This document shows positions 16,006 through 24,335 of a stretch of DNA of 64,000 nucleotides, one piece after another. Every line of letters starts with the position of its first letter. Positions within the stretch are counted from its first letter, which is position 1. Below the pieces are notes generated by a model that was not told the origin of the DNA, searched no databases, and worked only from the letters and a program-made list of their open reading frames with translations. The DNA comes from an archaeon (GTDB taxonomy: Archaea > Thermoproteota > Nitrososphaeria > Nitrososphaerales > Gagatemarchaeaceae). Position numbers and translations under genes: made by a program. The DNA lies in the NCBI GenBank assembly GCA_021791695.1, contig JAJYWC010000004.1, positions 1 to 64,000 on the forward strand, written 5' to 3'.

Positions 16006-16865
16006 GCTTCTTCGGGCTCTTCGAGCTTCAGCCCGCCAGCGAGCTTGCGGAGCTCCTCGGCTGCCTTCTCCCTCTCTTCCTTCAGCTGCAGCTTCACCTC
16101 CCTCGCCGCATCCAGCTCGACGAGCTTCGACTCGATGTCGCCGAGCCTCTTCCAGAGGTCCTCGTAGATTCCGCCCGCTGCGTCCTTCGCTCCCTCGATC
16201 GACCTGCGTACAGTCTGAAGGTTCAGCGTCTCCTCCTCGAGCATCTTCAGAGCGCCCTCGAGCTCCCTGACCTTCTTCTGCTGAGGTTCGGTGGAAGGCC
16301 CGGACCTTCCCATGAGCTTCGAGAAGAACGAGACTGACTTCCTTTCCTCCTCCATCTGGTGGAGCTTCTTCCTCTCCTCCTCGAGGTCAAGGCTCTTGCT
16401 CGTCTTCTCCCCACCGATGGCGCTCAGCCTGGAGGAGATTCTCTCCTCCTCCTCCTTCAGCCTGGCCCTGATCTCTCCCTCCTCCTTCCTCACCGCCTCT
16501 ATCTCAGAATCGACCTGCGACGAGTCAGCATACTTCGAGAACTCGACGCCTATCTCATTCCCTTTATCGTGCAATTCCCTAGTCAGCGCGGTCTTTCCCA
16601 CCTTCTCCTCGAAGTCGTCTAGGGACCTCTTCAGGCTCTTGAGCCAGCTCTGCAGGTCGTAGCCACCGGGTTCAGTGGACAGTTTCTGATGGCCAAGGTG
16701 CTCCAGTGACTCGACCAGCCTCTTCCTAGCATCCTCCTTACTCGATTCCTTCGAAGGCGCTATCCGTCTCTTGGGGGCGTGGAACTCGCCCTTGGCCCTC
16801 TTGGGCTTCTTGGGCGACCTTGCCTTCCCTCCGCTGCGGGGACTGCGGGATCTGCCGGCGCTCAA
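16002..16865 (-). CDS. Basic-tailed coiled-coil protein, unknown function
   Basis: 287 residues from TTG 16865, with TATA CTTAAATCG ~34 nt upstream. The first ~45 residues are strongly basic (GGKARSPKKPKRAKGEFHAP), resembling a nucleic-acid-binding tail. The rest is charged helix: long Glu/Lys/Arg heptad-like stretches (EEGEIRARLKEEEERISSRL, EKTSKSLDLEEERKKLHQME), interrupted by a small hydrophobic patch VSFFSKLMGRSG. No family recognised; a structural or chromosome-associated role would be a guess. Confidence 0.7.
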   Translation of the reverse strand: MSAGRSRSPRSGGKARSPKKPKRAKGEFHAPKRRIAPSKESSKEDARKRLVESLEHLGHQKLSTEPGGYDLQSWLKSLKRSLDDFEEKVGKTALTRELHDKGNEIGVEFSKYADSSQVDSEIEAVRKEEGEIRARLKEEEERISSRLSAIGGEKTSKSLDLEEERKKLHQMEEERKSVSFFSKLMGRSGPSTEPQQKKVRELEGALKMLEEETLNLQTVRRSIEGAKDAAGGIYEDLWKRLGDIESKLVELDAAREVKLQLKEEREKAAEELRKLAGGLKLEEPEEA

Positions 16866-17048
16866 GGTTTCGCTGCCAAGGCCCCGGCTCCAGTCGATTT
16901 AAGGATGGATGATGGACGCTAGCGATCTTCTGGAGGAATTCAGCGCTCGCCGTGGACGGTGCAAGACGCCAAGCTAGAGCTGTCCGATGACGAAAGGACT
17001 CGGTTCCCCTCTGCGGATACAGACGGCTGCGTCCAGCTAACCCATCAG

Positions 17049-17136
17049 AGGTGGGAGTGGGAATCGAACCCACTTGAATGCGCTCGCTGCGACGAGGTCC
17101 CTGCAGGCGCACGCGTAGCCACTCCGCCATCCCACC
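17049..17136 (-). tRNA. tRNA-Cys(GCA) with a 16-nt canonical intron
   Basis: Minus-strand cloverleaf. Acceptor GGTGGGA/TCCCACC, D-stem GCG/CGC, anticodon stem TGCGC/GCGCA, variable loop TTCAA, T-arm GTGGG-TTCGATT-CCCAC, discriminator U (typical of tRNA-Cys); mature length 72 nt. The spliced anticodon loop is CTGCAGA (GCA). The intron at 17085-17100 sits between positions 37 and 38 and forms a full bulge-helix-bulge: central helix CTGC/GCAG, 3-nt bulges AGG and CGA, and an inner GAC/GTC hairpin. The CysS gene lies 2.4 kb away. Confidence 0.9.
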
Positions 17137-17191
17137 GCAAAGCGCCGTTCATCGCGCGGCTAATTATGCGTTAACAGCCCGCGTCTCTTTT

Positions 17192-17371
17192 ATGAACGGA
17201 GGGCGCGCCCTCGTCGTCATGGCTGGGTTGCTCACCGATGAACAGCTGGTCAGGGAGCTCAGGGTCCTCTACGCTAACAGGCCGATGCAGTTCAACAAGC
17301 TGGTCTTCAAATACTACAAGGGCGAACGCGCGAAACAGATTGTCGATACGCTGAAGACCTGGCCAAAGTAA
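17192..17371 (+). CDS. Small hypothetical protein (59 or 50 aa)
   Basis: The body MAGLLTDEQLVRELRVLYAN then RPMQFNKLVFKYYKGERAKQ is a compact charged helical protein. The start may be ATG 17192 (about 28 nt after TATA-like TAATTATGC, leaderless) or ATG 17219. Amino-acid composition and helix periodicity look real, but no family is recognised. It lies between tRNA-Cys and the COX2-like gene. Confidence 0.55.
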   Translation: MNGGRALVVMAGLLTDEQLVRELRVLYANRPMQFNKLVFKYYKGERAKQIVDTLKTWPK

Positions 17372-17457
17372 AGCGCGCTTAGACTCTTCTGCGGATAAGG
17401 TCAAGCCTGACTTCAAGAATCTTTATATCGAATATTCGTGGCAGCGGCTGTGCTCTC

Positions 17458-18450
17458 ATGTTTCCGGTGGTGCTCGCTGTGGAGGCTCCAACGACGGCCA
17501 TATGGTTTACTCTTCTGCGATATTACCTGTTCTTGGGTTTCGCGGCTGGAGCTATCGTCGTCGTTTGGATGCTGTACTTTGTGGTCAAGTACAGAGAGAG
17601 GAAGGACGTAAAGTCCGCCCCTGTGTACCATCACGAGGAGGAGACCGGCTGGGGTAACTGGAAGACCGTCGTGTTGACCCTGCTCATCACGGGTGGCGTA
17701 CTAGCCTTCGTCGAGTACGAGACCTTCGCGTCGACCGGGCTCATAGTCCCGCCAGTCACGAACGGAGACCCTGTCTACATCAATGTCACCGGTCAGCAGT
17801 TCCAGTGGAGTTTCACCTACTCCAACGGTTACACCTCGATCGGCAATCTTACCGTCCCGGTCAACCAGATAGTCATCCTTAACATTACATCGATAGATGT
17901 GGACCATTCATTCTCTATCCTCTCACTGAACGTAGCTAAGGACGCCCTGCCCGGCATCCACAACTTCGTGTGGTTTAACGCCACACAGACGGGCTTCTTC
18001 AAGGACGACATCAGGTGCAAGGAGCTGTGCGGGGTGGGGCACGCCCTCATGATAGCGGACTTCAACGTGACGACGGCGGCCGGGTTCAACGCCTTCCTGG
18101 CGGCGCACGCCCCTTCCACTGCGCATACCACCTCTACCTCGATAACGGGACCCACCCAGACGGTGTACCTTCCCCTTGGTGCAGGAGGACCCCAGCAGCT
18201 TAACTTCTCACCGGCGACTTTGACGGTCGCCGCGGGTACTACGATAACCTTCGTGGACCAAGACACGTATGCACCTCACGACGTCTACTTCACGAGCGTG
18301 CCGGCAGGCGCGAGCGTCCCGACGAACCCATCGCCGGTCCTGACCAACGGAGACACTTTCACAGTAACGCTGACGACTCCCGGCACGTACCACTATGAGT
18401 GCCAGTTCCATCCACTCTGGATGCAGGCCACGATCGTGGTGACAGGCTGA
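17458..18450 (+). CDS. Cytochrome c oxidase subunit II with a C-terminal blue-copper domain
   Basis: 330 residues. Two N-terminal membrane helices (YYLFLGFAAGAIVVVWMLYFVV; TVVLTLLITGGVLAFVEY) precede a COX2 cupredoxin domain with an intact CuA site: H150, C187, E189, C191, H195, M198 (CKELCGVGHALM). After a Thr/Ser linker a second cupredoxin has type-1 copper ligands: His in APHDVYF, then C315, H318 and M322 in YECQFHPLWM. The oxidase subunit would receive electrons at CuA, and the extra domain may be a built-in electron donor. TATA CTTTATATC is ~33 nt upstream. No subunit I in the window. Confidence 0.9.
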   Translation: MFPVVLAVEAPTTAIWFTLLRYYLFLGFAAGAIVVVWMLYFVVKYRERKDVKSAPVYHHEEETGWGNWKTVVLTLLITGGVLAFVEYETFASTGLIVPPVTNGDPVYINVTGQQFQWSFTYSNGYTSIGNLTVPVNQIVILNITSIDVDHSFSILSLNVAKDALPGIHNFVWFNATQTGFFKDDIRCKELCGVGHALMIADFNVTTAAGFNAFLAAHAPSTAHTTSTSITGPTQTVYLPLGAGGPQQLNFSPATLTVAAGTTITFVDQDTYAPHDVYFTSVPAGASVPTNPSPVLTNGDTFTVTLTTPGTYHYECQFHPLWMQATIVVTG

Positions 18451-18485
18451 GCGCCTAGCGTAAATCTTGCTCACATCAGTACTCG

Positions 18486-18984
18486 GTGAGGAACAACGCC
18501 AAGTCGAAGTCTCCCTGATTCACCCGTCCGCAAGACCGCGACCCCGCCCAAGACGAGGGGGAATCGGACTTTCTCGATCTCGACCATCGTCATCCTAGTT
18601 CTCGCCGCGATTGCGGGCATTACGTACTACGTCGGGACGCCCCCTGCCCTACCGAGCGTCCACAGCGCAACTTCGTGCCCCAAAGGAGCGCCGCAGGTGA
18701 CGATACCTCAAGGTGTGGGCACCAACTCGAACATCCACTTCCAGCCGCCGAGTCTGACCGTCGTCATCGGAATCAATAACACCGTTGGATGGAATGACTT
18801 GGACACGACGACGGCGCACATCGTCTCTTCAGTCTCGGTGCCGCCCAACAGCATCCAGTGGAACCTCAACATGACGGGCGGCAACAGTTACTGCGTGACT
18901 CTCTCCATCCCCGGTACTTACAGCTACGAACTAAGACTTCCGGCGGTCGTCGTCGGGATAATCATCGTTAAGACGGCAGGATGA
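18486..18984 (+). pseudogene. Membrane-anchored cupredoxin, frameshifted and missing copper ligands
   Basis: From GTG 18486 the frame reads VRNNAKSKSP and stops at TGA 18516. Shifting one base gives an uninterrupted continuation DSPVRKTATPPKTRGNRTFS, a membrane helix (ISTIVILVLAAIAGITYY) and a cupredoxin domain to 18984. This frame has no start codon before 18697. The first copper His is kept (TTAHIVSS), but the C-terminal ligand loop is degenerate: YSYELRLPAVVVG where YxYxC..H....M is expected. Frameshift plus lost ligands indicate decay of a COX2-adjacent cupredoxin gene; a sequencing error could explain the shift but not the ligand loss. Confidence 0.6.
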
Positions 18985-19294
18985 AAAATCCACCATGATC
19001 TCTTGCGCGGTTTTTTCGGCCGTTTTGATTCATCGGCCCAACGCGCGCCGCATTGGATGAGTTAAAGGGTTCTGATTCCGGCCTCTTCTAGGGGGGTTAA
19101 CCGGACGGCCGGGGCATTTTCTCGGATAACGGGAGAAATCTGAGAACTGCAGATTAATCTTCGAATGGCGAATAGCTCCTATAATTTTTCAGGGCAGTAA
19201 AATGTCTCTGTTTTCCGAAATAACCCCATTTTTTCCTCTTCTACCATGAGCTTAAATACAAAAGAATACTCTGTCTCGGCGAGGAAAACAAGCC
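18985..19294 (+). other. Gene-free stretch with promoter of the next gene
   Basis: About 310 nt, clearly richer in A+T toward the 3' side. No convincing frame in either strand. A good TATA box, CTTAAATACA, lies at 19251-19260, about 40 nt before the DUF5679-like GTG. Nothing else recognisable. Confidence 0.5.
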
Positions 19295-19444
19295 GTGGTC
19301 ACCGGCTACTGCGTCTACGAGAAGAAGAAGAATAGGGAGATCAAGAATCCAAAGCAGATCAAGCTCAAGAACGGGAGAGCTGCGATCAAGGGCACCTGTG
19401 GATCCTGCGGAAAGCCAATATTCAGAATCGGTAAGCTCAAGTAG
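19295..19444 (+). CDS. DUF5679-like mini zinc-ribbon protein (49 aa)
   Basis: Starts at GTG 19295: VVTGYCVYEKKKNREIKNPK then QIKLKNGRAAIKGTCGSCGK and PIFRIGKLK. The layout (YC, Lys-rich strand, NGR-A-x-KG-x-C-x-x-CG, hydrophobic end) matches the small archaeal DUF5679 family. In that family the first motif is normally CxxC; here it reads C-V-Y-E, so one zinc ligand is replaced by Glu while the second pair (CGSC) is intact. Followed by a T-rich terminator. Confidence 0.65.
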   Translation: MVTGYCVYEKKKNREIKNPKQIKLKNGRAAIKGTCGSCGKPIFRIGKLK

Positions 19445-19454
19445 GAAACTCTCC

Positions 19455-19471
19455 CTTTCCTTTTTATTTTA
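19455..19471 (+). terminator. T-rich terminator after the DUF5679-like gene
   Basis: A pyrimidine tract with runs of T (TTTCCTTTTTATTTT) starts 10 nt after the stop, matching the oligo-T terminators used by archaeal RNA polymerase. Confidence 0.55.
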
Positions 19472-19518
19472 TCCAGAGAGAAGAGCTTATCACGCCTGAG
19501 GCGGGAGCTCTCCTCTCG

Positions 19519-20913
19519 ATGCTCCGCCTCTACAACAGCCTCGGGAGAAAGCTGGAAGCCTTCCAGCCCATCCGGGTCGGAGAGGTGCGGATGTACACGT
19601 GCGGCCCGACGGTCTGGAACTACGCGCACATCGGAAACTTCAGGACCTTCACATTCGAAGATATCCTGAGGAGATACCTAGCCTACAAGGGGTACAAGGT
19701 CACTCAGGTGAAGAACCTGACCGACGTAGAAGACAAGATAATCAGCGGAATGAAGAGCAGCGGTAAGAGTCTAAACGAGCTGACGGACTATTACAGCGAG
19801 GCCTTCATGCGGGACATGGACGCCCTCAACTTCCAGAGGGCCGAGTACTACCCCCGTGCGACCGAGCACATCCCCGAGATGGTCGCGATGATAGAGAAGC
19901 TTATCTCCAAGGGTCACGCATACAAGGCCGACGACGGTTCCGTCTACTATGCCATAAGGACGTTCGAGAGATACGGCGCGCTCTCAGGCGTGAAGCCCGA
20001 CGAGCTCAAAGAGGGGGCGCGGGTCAGCGCCGACCACTACGAGAAGGCTGGGGCGCACGACTTCGCCCTCTGGAAGGCATGGGACCCCGACGACGCGGAC
20101 GTCTTCTGGGAGACGAGTCTGGGCAAGGGTCGGCCCGGTTGGCACATAGAGTGCTCGGCCATGGCGGTCCGGTACCTAGGGGAAAGCTTCGACATACACA
20201 CCGGAGGGAAGGACCTCCGCTTCCCGCATCACGAGAACGAGATAGCCCAGTCGGAGGCGGCCACGGGGAAGAAGTTCGCGAGGTACTGGCTCCACGCAGA
20301 GTTCCTCAACGTCGAGGGCGAGAAGATGGCCAAGTCAGCGGGCAATTTTGTCACCGTCAGGGAGATGCTCGAGCGGGGATTCAACCCCCGGGCGATACGG
20401 CTCTTCTTGATAGGCGCACACTACCGCGAGGAACTGAACCTTTCAGACGATTCGCTAGCGCAGGCGGGAAAGAACATAGAAAGGATGGATGAGCTCGTCA
20501 GCCGTTTGGCGACGGCGAGAACTTCTCTCGGAGACGACCTAGCGGAGGGGCTCGCCCTCTCCTTCCAGAGAGAGTTCGAGACCGCGATGGACGATGACCT
20601 GAACGTCCCGAGGGCTCTCGCAGCCTTCTTCACCTTCCAGCGGTCTCTCAACTCTGCGATCGACTCGGGCAGGGTCTCCTCGCAGGGCCGGCAGGTGGCC
20701 CTCGACGTGCTCAGAAGGGTCGACTCGGTGCTAGGTATAATGAAGTTCGCTGAGGATGTCCTCGCCCCGGAGCTTATGGCTCTGATCAGGTCCCGAGAGG
20801 CGGCGAGAGCGGAGGGCGACTACAAGAGGGCTGACGAGCTTCGTGCGCAGCTCAGGGCCAAGGGGATACTGGTCCAGGACACCGCTTCCGGCTCGCAGTG
20901 GAGGCGAGCCTGA
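19519..20913 (+). CDS. cysS: Cysteinyl-tRNA synthetase
   Basis: 464 residues, standard for CysRS. Zinc/catalytic Cys in YTCGPTVWNYAH, HIGH motif as HIGN, LTDVEDKII, zinc ligands in WHIECSAM and FPHHENEIAQSE, and the KMSKS loop as KMAKS (about 268-272). Charges tRNA-Cys, whose intron-containing gene lies 2.4 kb upstream. ATG start at 19519. Its presence shows this organism uses direct cysteinylation rather than the SepRS route. Confidence 0.97.
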   Translation: MLRLYNSLGRKLEAFQPIRVGEVRMYTCGPTVWNYAHIGNFRTFTFEDILRRYLAYKGYKVTQVKNLTDVEDKIISGMKSSGKSLNELTDYYSEAFMRDMDALNFQRAEYYPRATEHIPEMVAMIEKLISKGHAYKADDGSVYYAIRTFERYGALSGVKPDELKEGARVSADHYEKAGAHDFALWKAWDPDDADVFWETSLGKGRPGWHIECSAMAVRYLGESFDIHTGGKDLRFPHHENEIAQSEAATGKKFARYWLHAEFLNVEGEKMAKSAGNFVTVREMLERGFNPRAIRLFLIGAHYREELNLSDDSLAQAGKNIERMDELVSRLATARTSLGDDLAEGLALSFQREFETAMDDDLNVPRALAAFFTFQRSLNSAIDSGRVSSQGRQVALDVLRRVDSVLGIMKFAEDVLAPELMALIRSREAARAEGDYKRADELRAQLRAKGILVQDTASGSQWRRA

Positions 20914-20944
20914 GTGCGTCCGCTTGTAAAGAACTGGTTAACAC

Positions 20945-20977
20945 TCGCTCAACTTGAGTGAAGCCAGTGGTATTAGT
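20945..20977 (+). promoter_or_regulatory. Palindrome and TATA box before the glycosidase-like gene
   Basis: A 17-nt near-perfect palindrome TCGCTCAACTTGAGTGA (20945-20961) is followed 8 nt later by TATA-like GGTATTAGT (20969-20977), centred 28 nt before the ATG at 21001, implying a leaderless transcript. The palindrome sits where an activator or TATA-blocking regulator would bind. Confidence 0.4.
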
Positions 20978-21000
20978 CCTCCTTAAGACTGCAAGCGACC

Positions 21001-23316
21001 ATGCAACAGGAAGCCTCCGTAGCGGACGCCAGGGAGTTTTCGGCGTCACAGCTCAAGCGGAGCGTGTTGCTGTCGAGGGGGTACAACCGCCTGAAGGTCG
21101 ACCCTGACGGTTCCATTTCGAACCTGCATTCTCTGAGCGCACGACGCTTGGTCTTCGGCCGCGAGGACATGATGGTCTTCAAGGTACAGGCTGGCATCCT
21201 GGTCTCCCAGCGGGCGAGGGACTTCAGGGTGAGGCTCTCTCCTGGACGCCTCGAGCTCGTCTCGAACGAGAATCATCAATTCTCGGTCTCCACGAGGTTG
21301 CTCGGGGGCGGCTCCGCGGGCTACATCCGCTCGGTGCGTCTGACCAACAGGTCAGATTCCCAGGTGCGACTGAGAGTGGTGGTGCTCCACGACCCGACAT
21401 CGATGAGCTTCAGGCGCGAGCGCGACCCACCCGGCGAGATAGGGGTGAACGCGTTCAACAGAGGGGACCACGTCGTCATGGACGACGCTGGCGACACTAC
21501 CGGCGTCCGCGTCATCGGATTCTCCCCCAGGCCGTCAGCGGTCTACATGACGAAGGACAAGCAGAGGGCGATAGAGCTCCTGAACTCCGGCGAGCTCCCT
21601 GACAGTGTGGCGGGCATGTCTGGGGCGATCCTCTTGTTGACCCAGTGGGAGTTCGACGTCCCTCCGGGCGGCCGCACCGACCTGAGGATAACTGCACTGT
21701 ACCATCCGTCGTCGCTGGAGACCGTGCTCTCCGAACTCGGCGCGCTCTCGACACAGCGCGCGGTGGACAGGGACGACGTCGAGTCTGGAGCTGTGTTCAG
21801 GTGTTCTCTCCCGTCTCTCAACTTCTCATACAGTTGGGCAAAGGCCGCGCTGGGGTCCATCGAAGGCGAGGAAGACCGTCTCGACCGGTTGTCATCCGGC
21901 TTTGGTCTGAGGCTAGCGAGGCCAGACTGGTTCGAGAAGCAGTTCGAGGCTGAAAGAATCTTGATGGGAAAGAACGGCCTCCTACCCCATTCAGGCTTCG
22001 GGGGGGCGGGGGTCCTTGAGACGTCCCTGTTCATCGTCAACGCGTGCGGATACATCAAGACGAAGTGTGACAGGAAGCTGGGGAAGCGGTGGTATCCGTC
22101 TCTGCGGAAGGCCGGCAAGGGGCTGGAGGCTCTGGCCGCTGACGGCCTCATCAGGACCGCCGCGGAGCGGCCGGAGGGATGGAGGCGGCGGTTGGGCTCG
22201 GGCTATCCCACGGGCACGCTCAGCGAAGTCAACCTCCTGGCCGCCAAGGCCCTGGGGGAGCTGGCCGATGTGGCATACCTGGTAGGCAAGGGGGCCGACT
22301 CGGGTGAGTTCAGAGAATCGAACGTGAAGCTGCTGCGCGCCCTGAACGCCTCACTGAGAGACACGGAGAGTGGTAACCTGGCTCTGAACATCGACCCTCA
22401 GGGAAGGCTGCACAAGGAGCTGACCGCGGACCAGATGACGTCGCTTTCGTGCAACCCGTTCGACCACAACCTGGTATCCTCGATGGTCCATCGGATGCTA
22501 GAGCCGGATTTCGAGTCTGGTTTCGGTCCGAGGACGGTGCCGACGAGCAACGCGCTCTACTATAGCCCAAGCTACGGTGACGGGCAGCTTGGCGGCTACT
22601 GGACAAGAGCCGCTCTCGCCCATGCGACGCTCGCGTACGCATCGGGCTATCCGAGCATAGGGGCGATGCAGCTAGAGAAGGTCGCGCGACTCGTCTACAC
22701 AGACTGCGAGAAGCTCGGCGGCGTCCCTGGCGAGTTCCCGTACTGGGTCGACCCCGAGAAGAAGACCATACCCGGCAGCGGGTCAGACCCGGTCGCCGCC
22801 TCAAACTTCATCCAGGCACTTCTTATCGGCGAGGCTGGGCTTGACTTGACTAAAAAACCCCGTCTGAATCCTCCACTCGCGTCAAAGGTACGTTGGTTCC
22901 TGTTCCGTGACATGGACATTGGAGGGAGGGGGTCGCTCTTCGTGGGCAGGTCGGCAAGACAGGTCCTGGGTGTCTCGAGCTACGCACGCCTGGACTGGGA
23001 GGGTGCCAAGTCCTTCCCCAGCTGCGAGCCGCTCGACGTCCATCCCCCGGTCGAGGGGCTGGTCTTCTGGGACCAGTCCTCCGTTCTAGTGTGCCTCGGG
23101 AACACCTCCGGGGTCGACGCGATAGCCAGCGTCTCGATCCCCCTGAACGGCAAACCGGTCTCCCGGGCTCTGTACGCGGACTTTGAGGAGTACAACCAGG
23201 AAAGTTCGACCTGGCAGAAGGTCGAGCGGAAGAGGCTGCTTGAACGGCTGGAGTTCAGGACGGAGCTGAAGGCCGCGTCGTGGAGATGCGTCCGCGCTGT
23301 TCAGATAACGTCATAA
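21001..23316 (+). CDS. Six-hairpin glycosidase-like protein (glucoamylase/debranching type)
   Basis: 771 residues. The N-terminal ~270 residues look like an all-beta domain (FRVRLSPGRLELVSNENHQF, YIRSVRLTNRSDSQVRLRVV), as precedes alpha/alpha-toroid glycosidases. The middle region contains GRENGLLPHSGFGG-like sequence (actual MGKNGLLPHSGFGGAGVLET) and helical repeats with SYGDGQLGGYWTRAALAHAT and GGVPGEFPYWVDPEKKTIPG, resembling toroid glycosidases such as GH15/GH133. The C-terminal part is again beta-rich. No signal peptide. Substrate unknown; the family assignment is by overall look and should be treated as tentative. Confidence 0.55.
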   Translation: MQQEASVADAREFSASQLKRSVLLSRGYNRLKVDPDGSISNLHSLSARRLVFGREDMMVFKVQAGILVSQRARDFRVRLSPGRLELVSNENHQFSVSTRLLGGGSAGYIRSVRLTNRSDSQVRLRVVVLHDPTSMSFRRERDPPGEIGVNAFNRGDHVVMDDAGDTTGVRVIGFSPRPSAVYMTKDKQRAIELLNSGELPDSVAGMSGAILLLTQWEFDVPPGGRTDLRITALYHPSSLETVLSELGALSTQRAVDRDDVESGAVFRCSLPSLNFSYSWAKAALGSIEGEEDRLDRLSSGFGLRLARPDWFEKQFEAERILMGKNGLLPHSGFGGAGVLETSLFIVNACGYIKTKCDRKLGKRWYPSLRKAGKGLEALAADGLIRTAAERPEGWRRRLGSGYPTGTLSEVNLLAAKALGELADVAYLVGKGADSGEFRESNVKLLRALNASLRDTESGNLALNIDPQGRLHKELTADQMTSLSCNPFDHNLVSSMVHRMLEPDFESGFGPRTVPTSNALYYSPSYGDGQLGGYWTRAALAHATLAYASGYPSIGAMQLEKVARLVYTDCEKLGGVPGEFPYWVDPEKKTIPGSGSDPVAASNFIQALLIGEAGLDLTKKPRLNPPLASKVRWFLFRDMDIGGRGSLFVGRSARQVLGVSSYARLDWEGAKSFPSCEPLDVHPPVEGLVFWDQSSVLVCLGNTSGVDAIASVSIPLNGKPVSRALYADFEEYNQESSTWQKVERKRLLERLEFRTELKAASWRCVRAVQITS

Positions 23317-23348
23317 ACCGAGTCCATAGAACCACCTATCAGGGCTTC

Positions 23349-24335
23349 ATGTCGGGTCGGGCAAAGATATCGTTGTACAATGGCATCGTCGTCGAATACG
23401 GCGAATCCACTTACGCCCTCGACCCGAAGGGGCCGTCCAAGTCGCACTACACGTTCGTCTCGCACGCGCACATGGATCACGTGCAGAACCCGGACCCGAA
23501 CTCCCGCGTGCTGGCGTCCCGTGAAACCAAGATGCTCGCCAAGGCTCGGGGCTTCGACCTTGGAAGGACTACCGAGAGCGCTGATGGGGTGAAGCTACTG
23601 GACTCCGGACACATCCTTGGCGCGAGGGCCATCAGCATCGGGGACGAGGTCTTCTACACGGGCGACGCGGCTGGAAGGGACCGGGCGTTCATGGGCAAGT
23701 GCAGAACCCGGAAGGCGAGGGTACTGATAACGGAGACGACCTTCGGCAAGAGTAACTACGTCTTCCCACCGATCGAGCAGGTGGAGAAAGAGGTCAACTC
23801 GAAGATAGGGATGATGTTCGACAAGGGCAGGCCCGTGGTGCTCATGGGGTACGCCCTGGGAAAGTCCCAGGTCCTGTCGCACCTTTTCTCATCCTGGTCC
23901 CCGCTCTACTTCCACGAACAGGTCGCGAAGATGAACGACGTCTACGTCCAGTGCGGCGTATCCCTCAAGTCGGGGAAGAAGGTCTCGGCCGACCTCAGCG
24001 ACCTCCCCAGGGGTCCCTGGGTGATGGTCTCACCGATGATGAGCTCTCGCAACAAGCTCGCGCAGCGCCTGAAGAAGGAGTACCGGGCCGCGTTCATTGC
24101 CTTCAGCGGATGGGCGGCGGACCCGGGATACGCTTACTCCCTGGGCGCCGATTTCGCTTTCGCCGTGAGCGATCACTGCGACTACAAGGAGCTCACAACC
24201 CTGGTCCACGACGTGTCGCCGGAGGTGGTCTACACGACGCACGGGTTCACCCAAGAGTTCGCGGCAGACCTCAGGAGTCAGGGATTCGACGCCAAGCCCC
24301 TGGCCGGCTACCAGACCTTCCTTTCGGAGTACTAG
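23349..24335 (+). CDS. Metallo-beta-lactamase/beta-CASP RNA-processing nuclease
   Basis: 328 residues from ATG 23349, just after the upstream gene. Metal motif SHAHMDH, GHILGARAI, YTGDAAGRDRAF, ETTFGKSNYVFPP, then GYALGKSQVL, SGWAADPGY and SDHCDY in the beta-CASP part. This matches the short archaeal group annotated as mRNA 3'-end processing factor-like exonucleases. It is likely a cytoplasmic RNA (or DNA) nuclease. Stop shared as CTAG with a convergent gene. Confidence 0.85.
   Translation: MSGRAKISLYNGIVVEYGESTYALDPKGPSKSHYTFVSHAHMDHVQNPDPNSRVLASRETKMLAKARGFDLGRTTESADGVKLLDSGHILGARAISIGDEVFYTGDAAGRDRAFMGKCRTRKARVLITETTFGKSNYVFPPIEQVEKEVNSKIGMMFDKGRPVVLMGYALGKSQVLSHLFSSWSPLYFHEQVAKMNDVYVQCGVSLKSGKKVSADLSDLPRGPWVMVSPMMSSRNKLAQRLKKEYRAAFIAFSGWAADPGYAYSLGADFAFAVSDHCDYKELTTLVHDVSPEVVYTTHGFTQEFAADLRSQGFDAKPLAGYQTFLSEY

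Noticed and set aside
17049-17136. First reading as a class II tRNA (Ser or Leu) with a long variable arm
   Set aside because: No anticodon stem forms under that model; removing a 16-nt intron gives a perfect class I tRNA-Cys with U73 and GCA anticodon.
21001-23316. Assignment of the 771-residue protein to a specific glycosidase family with named substrate
   Set aside because: The toroid-like pattern is visible, but catalytic acids cannot be identified with confidence by eye.
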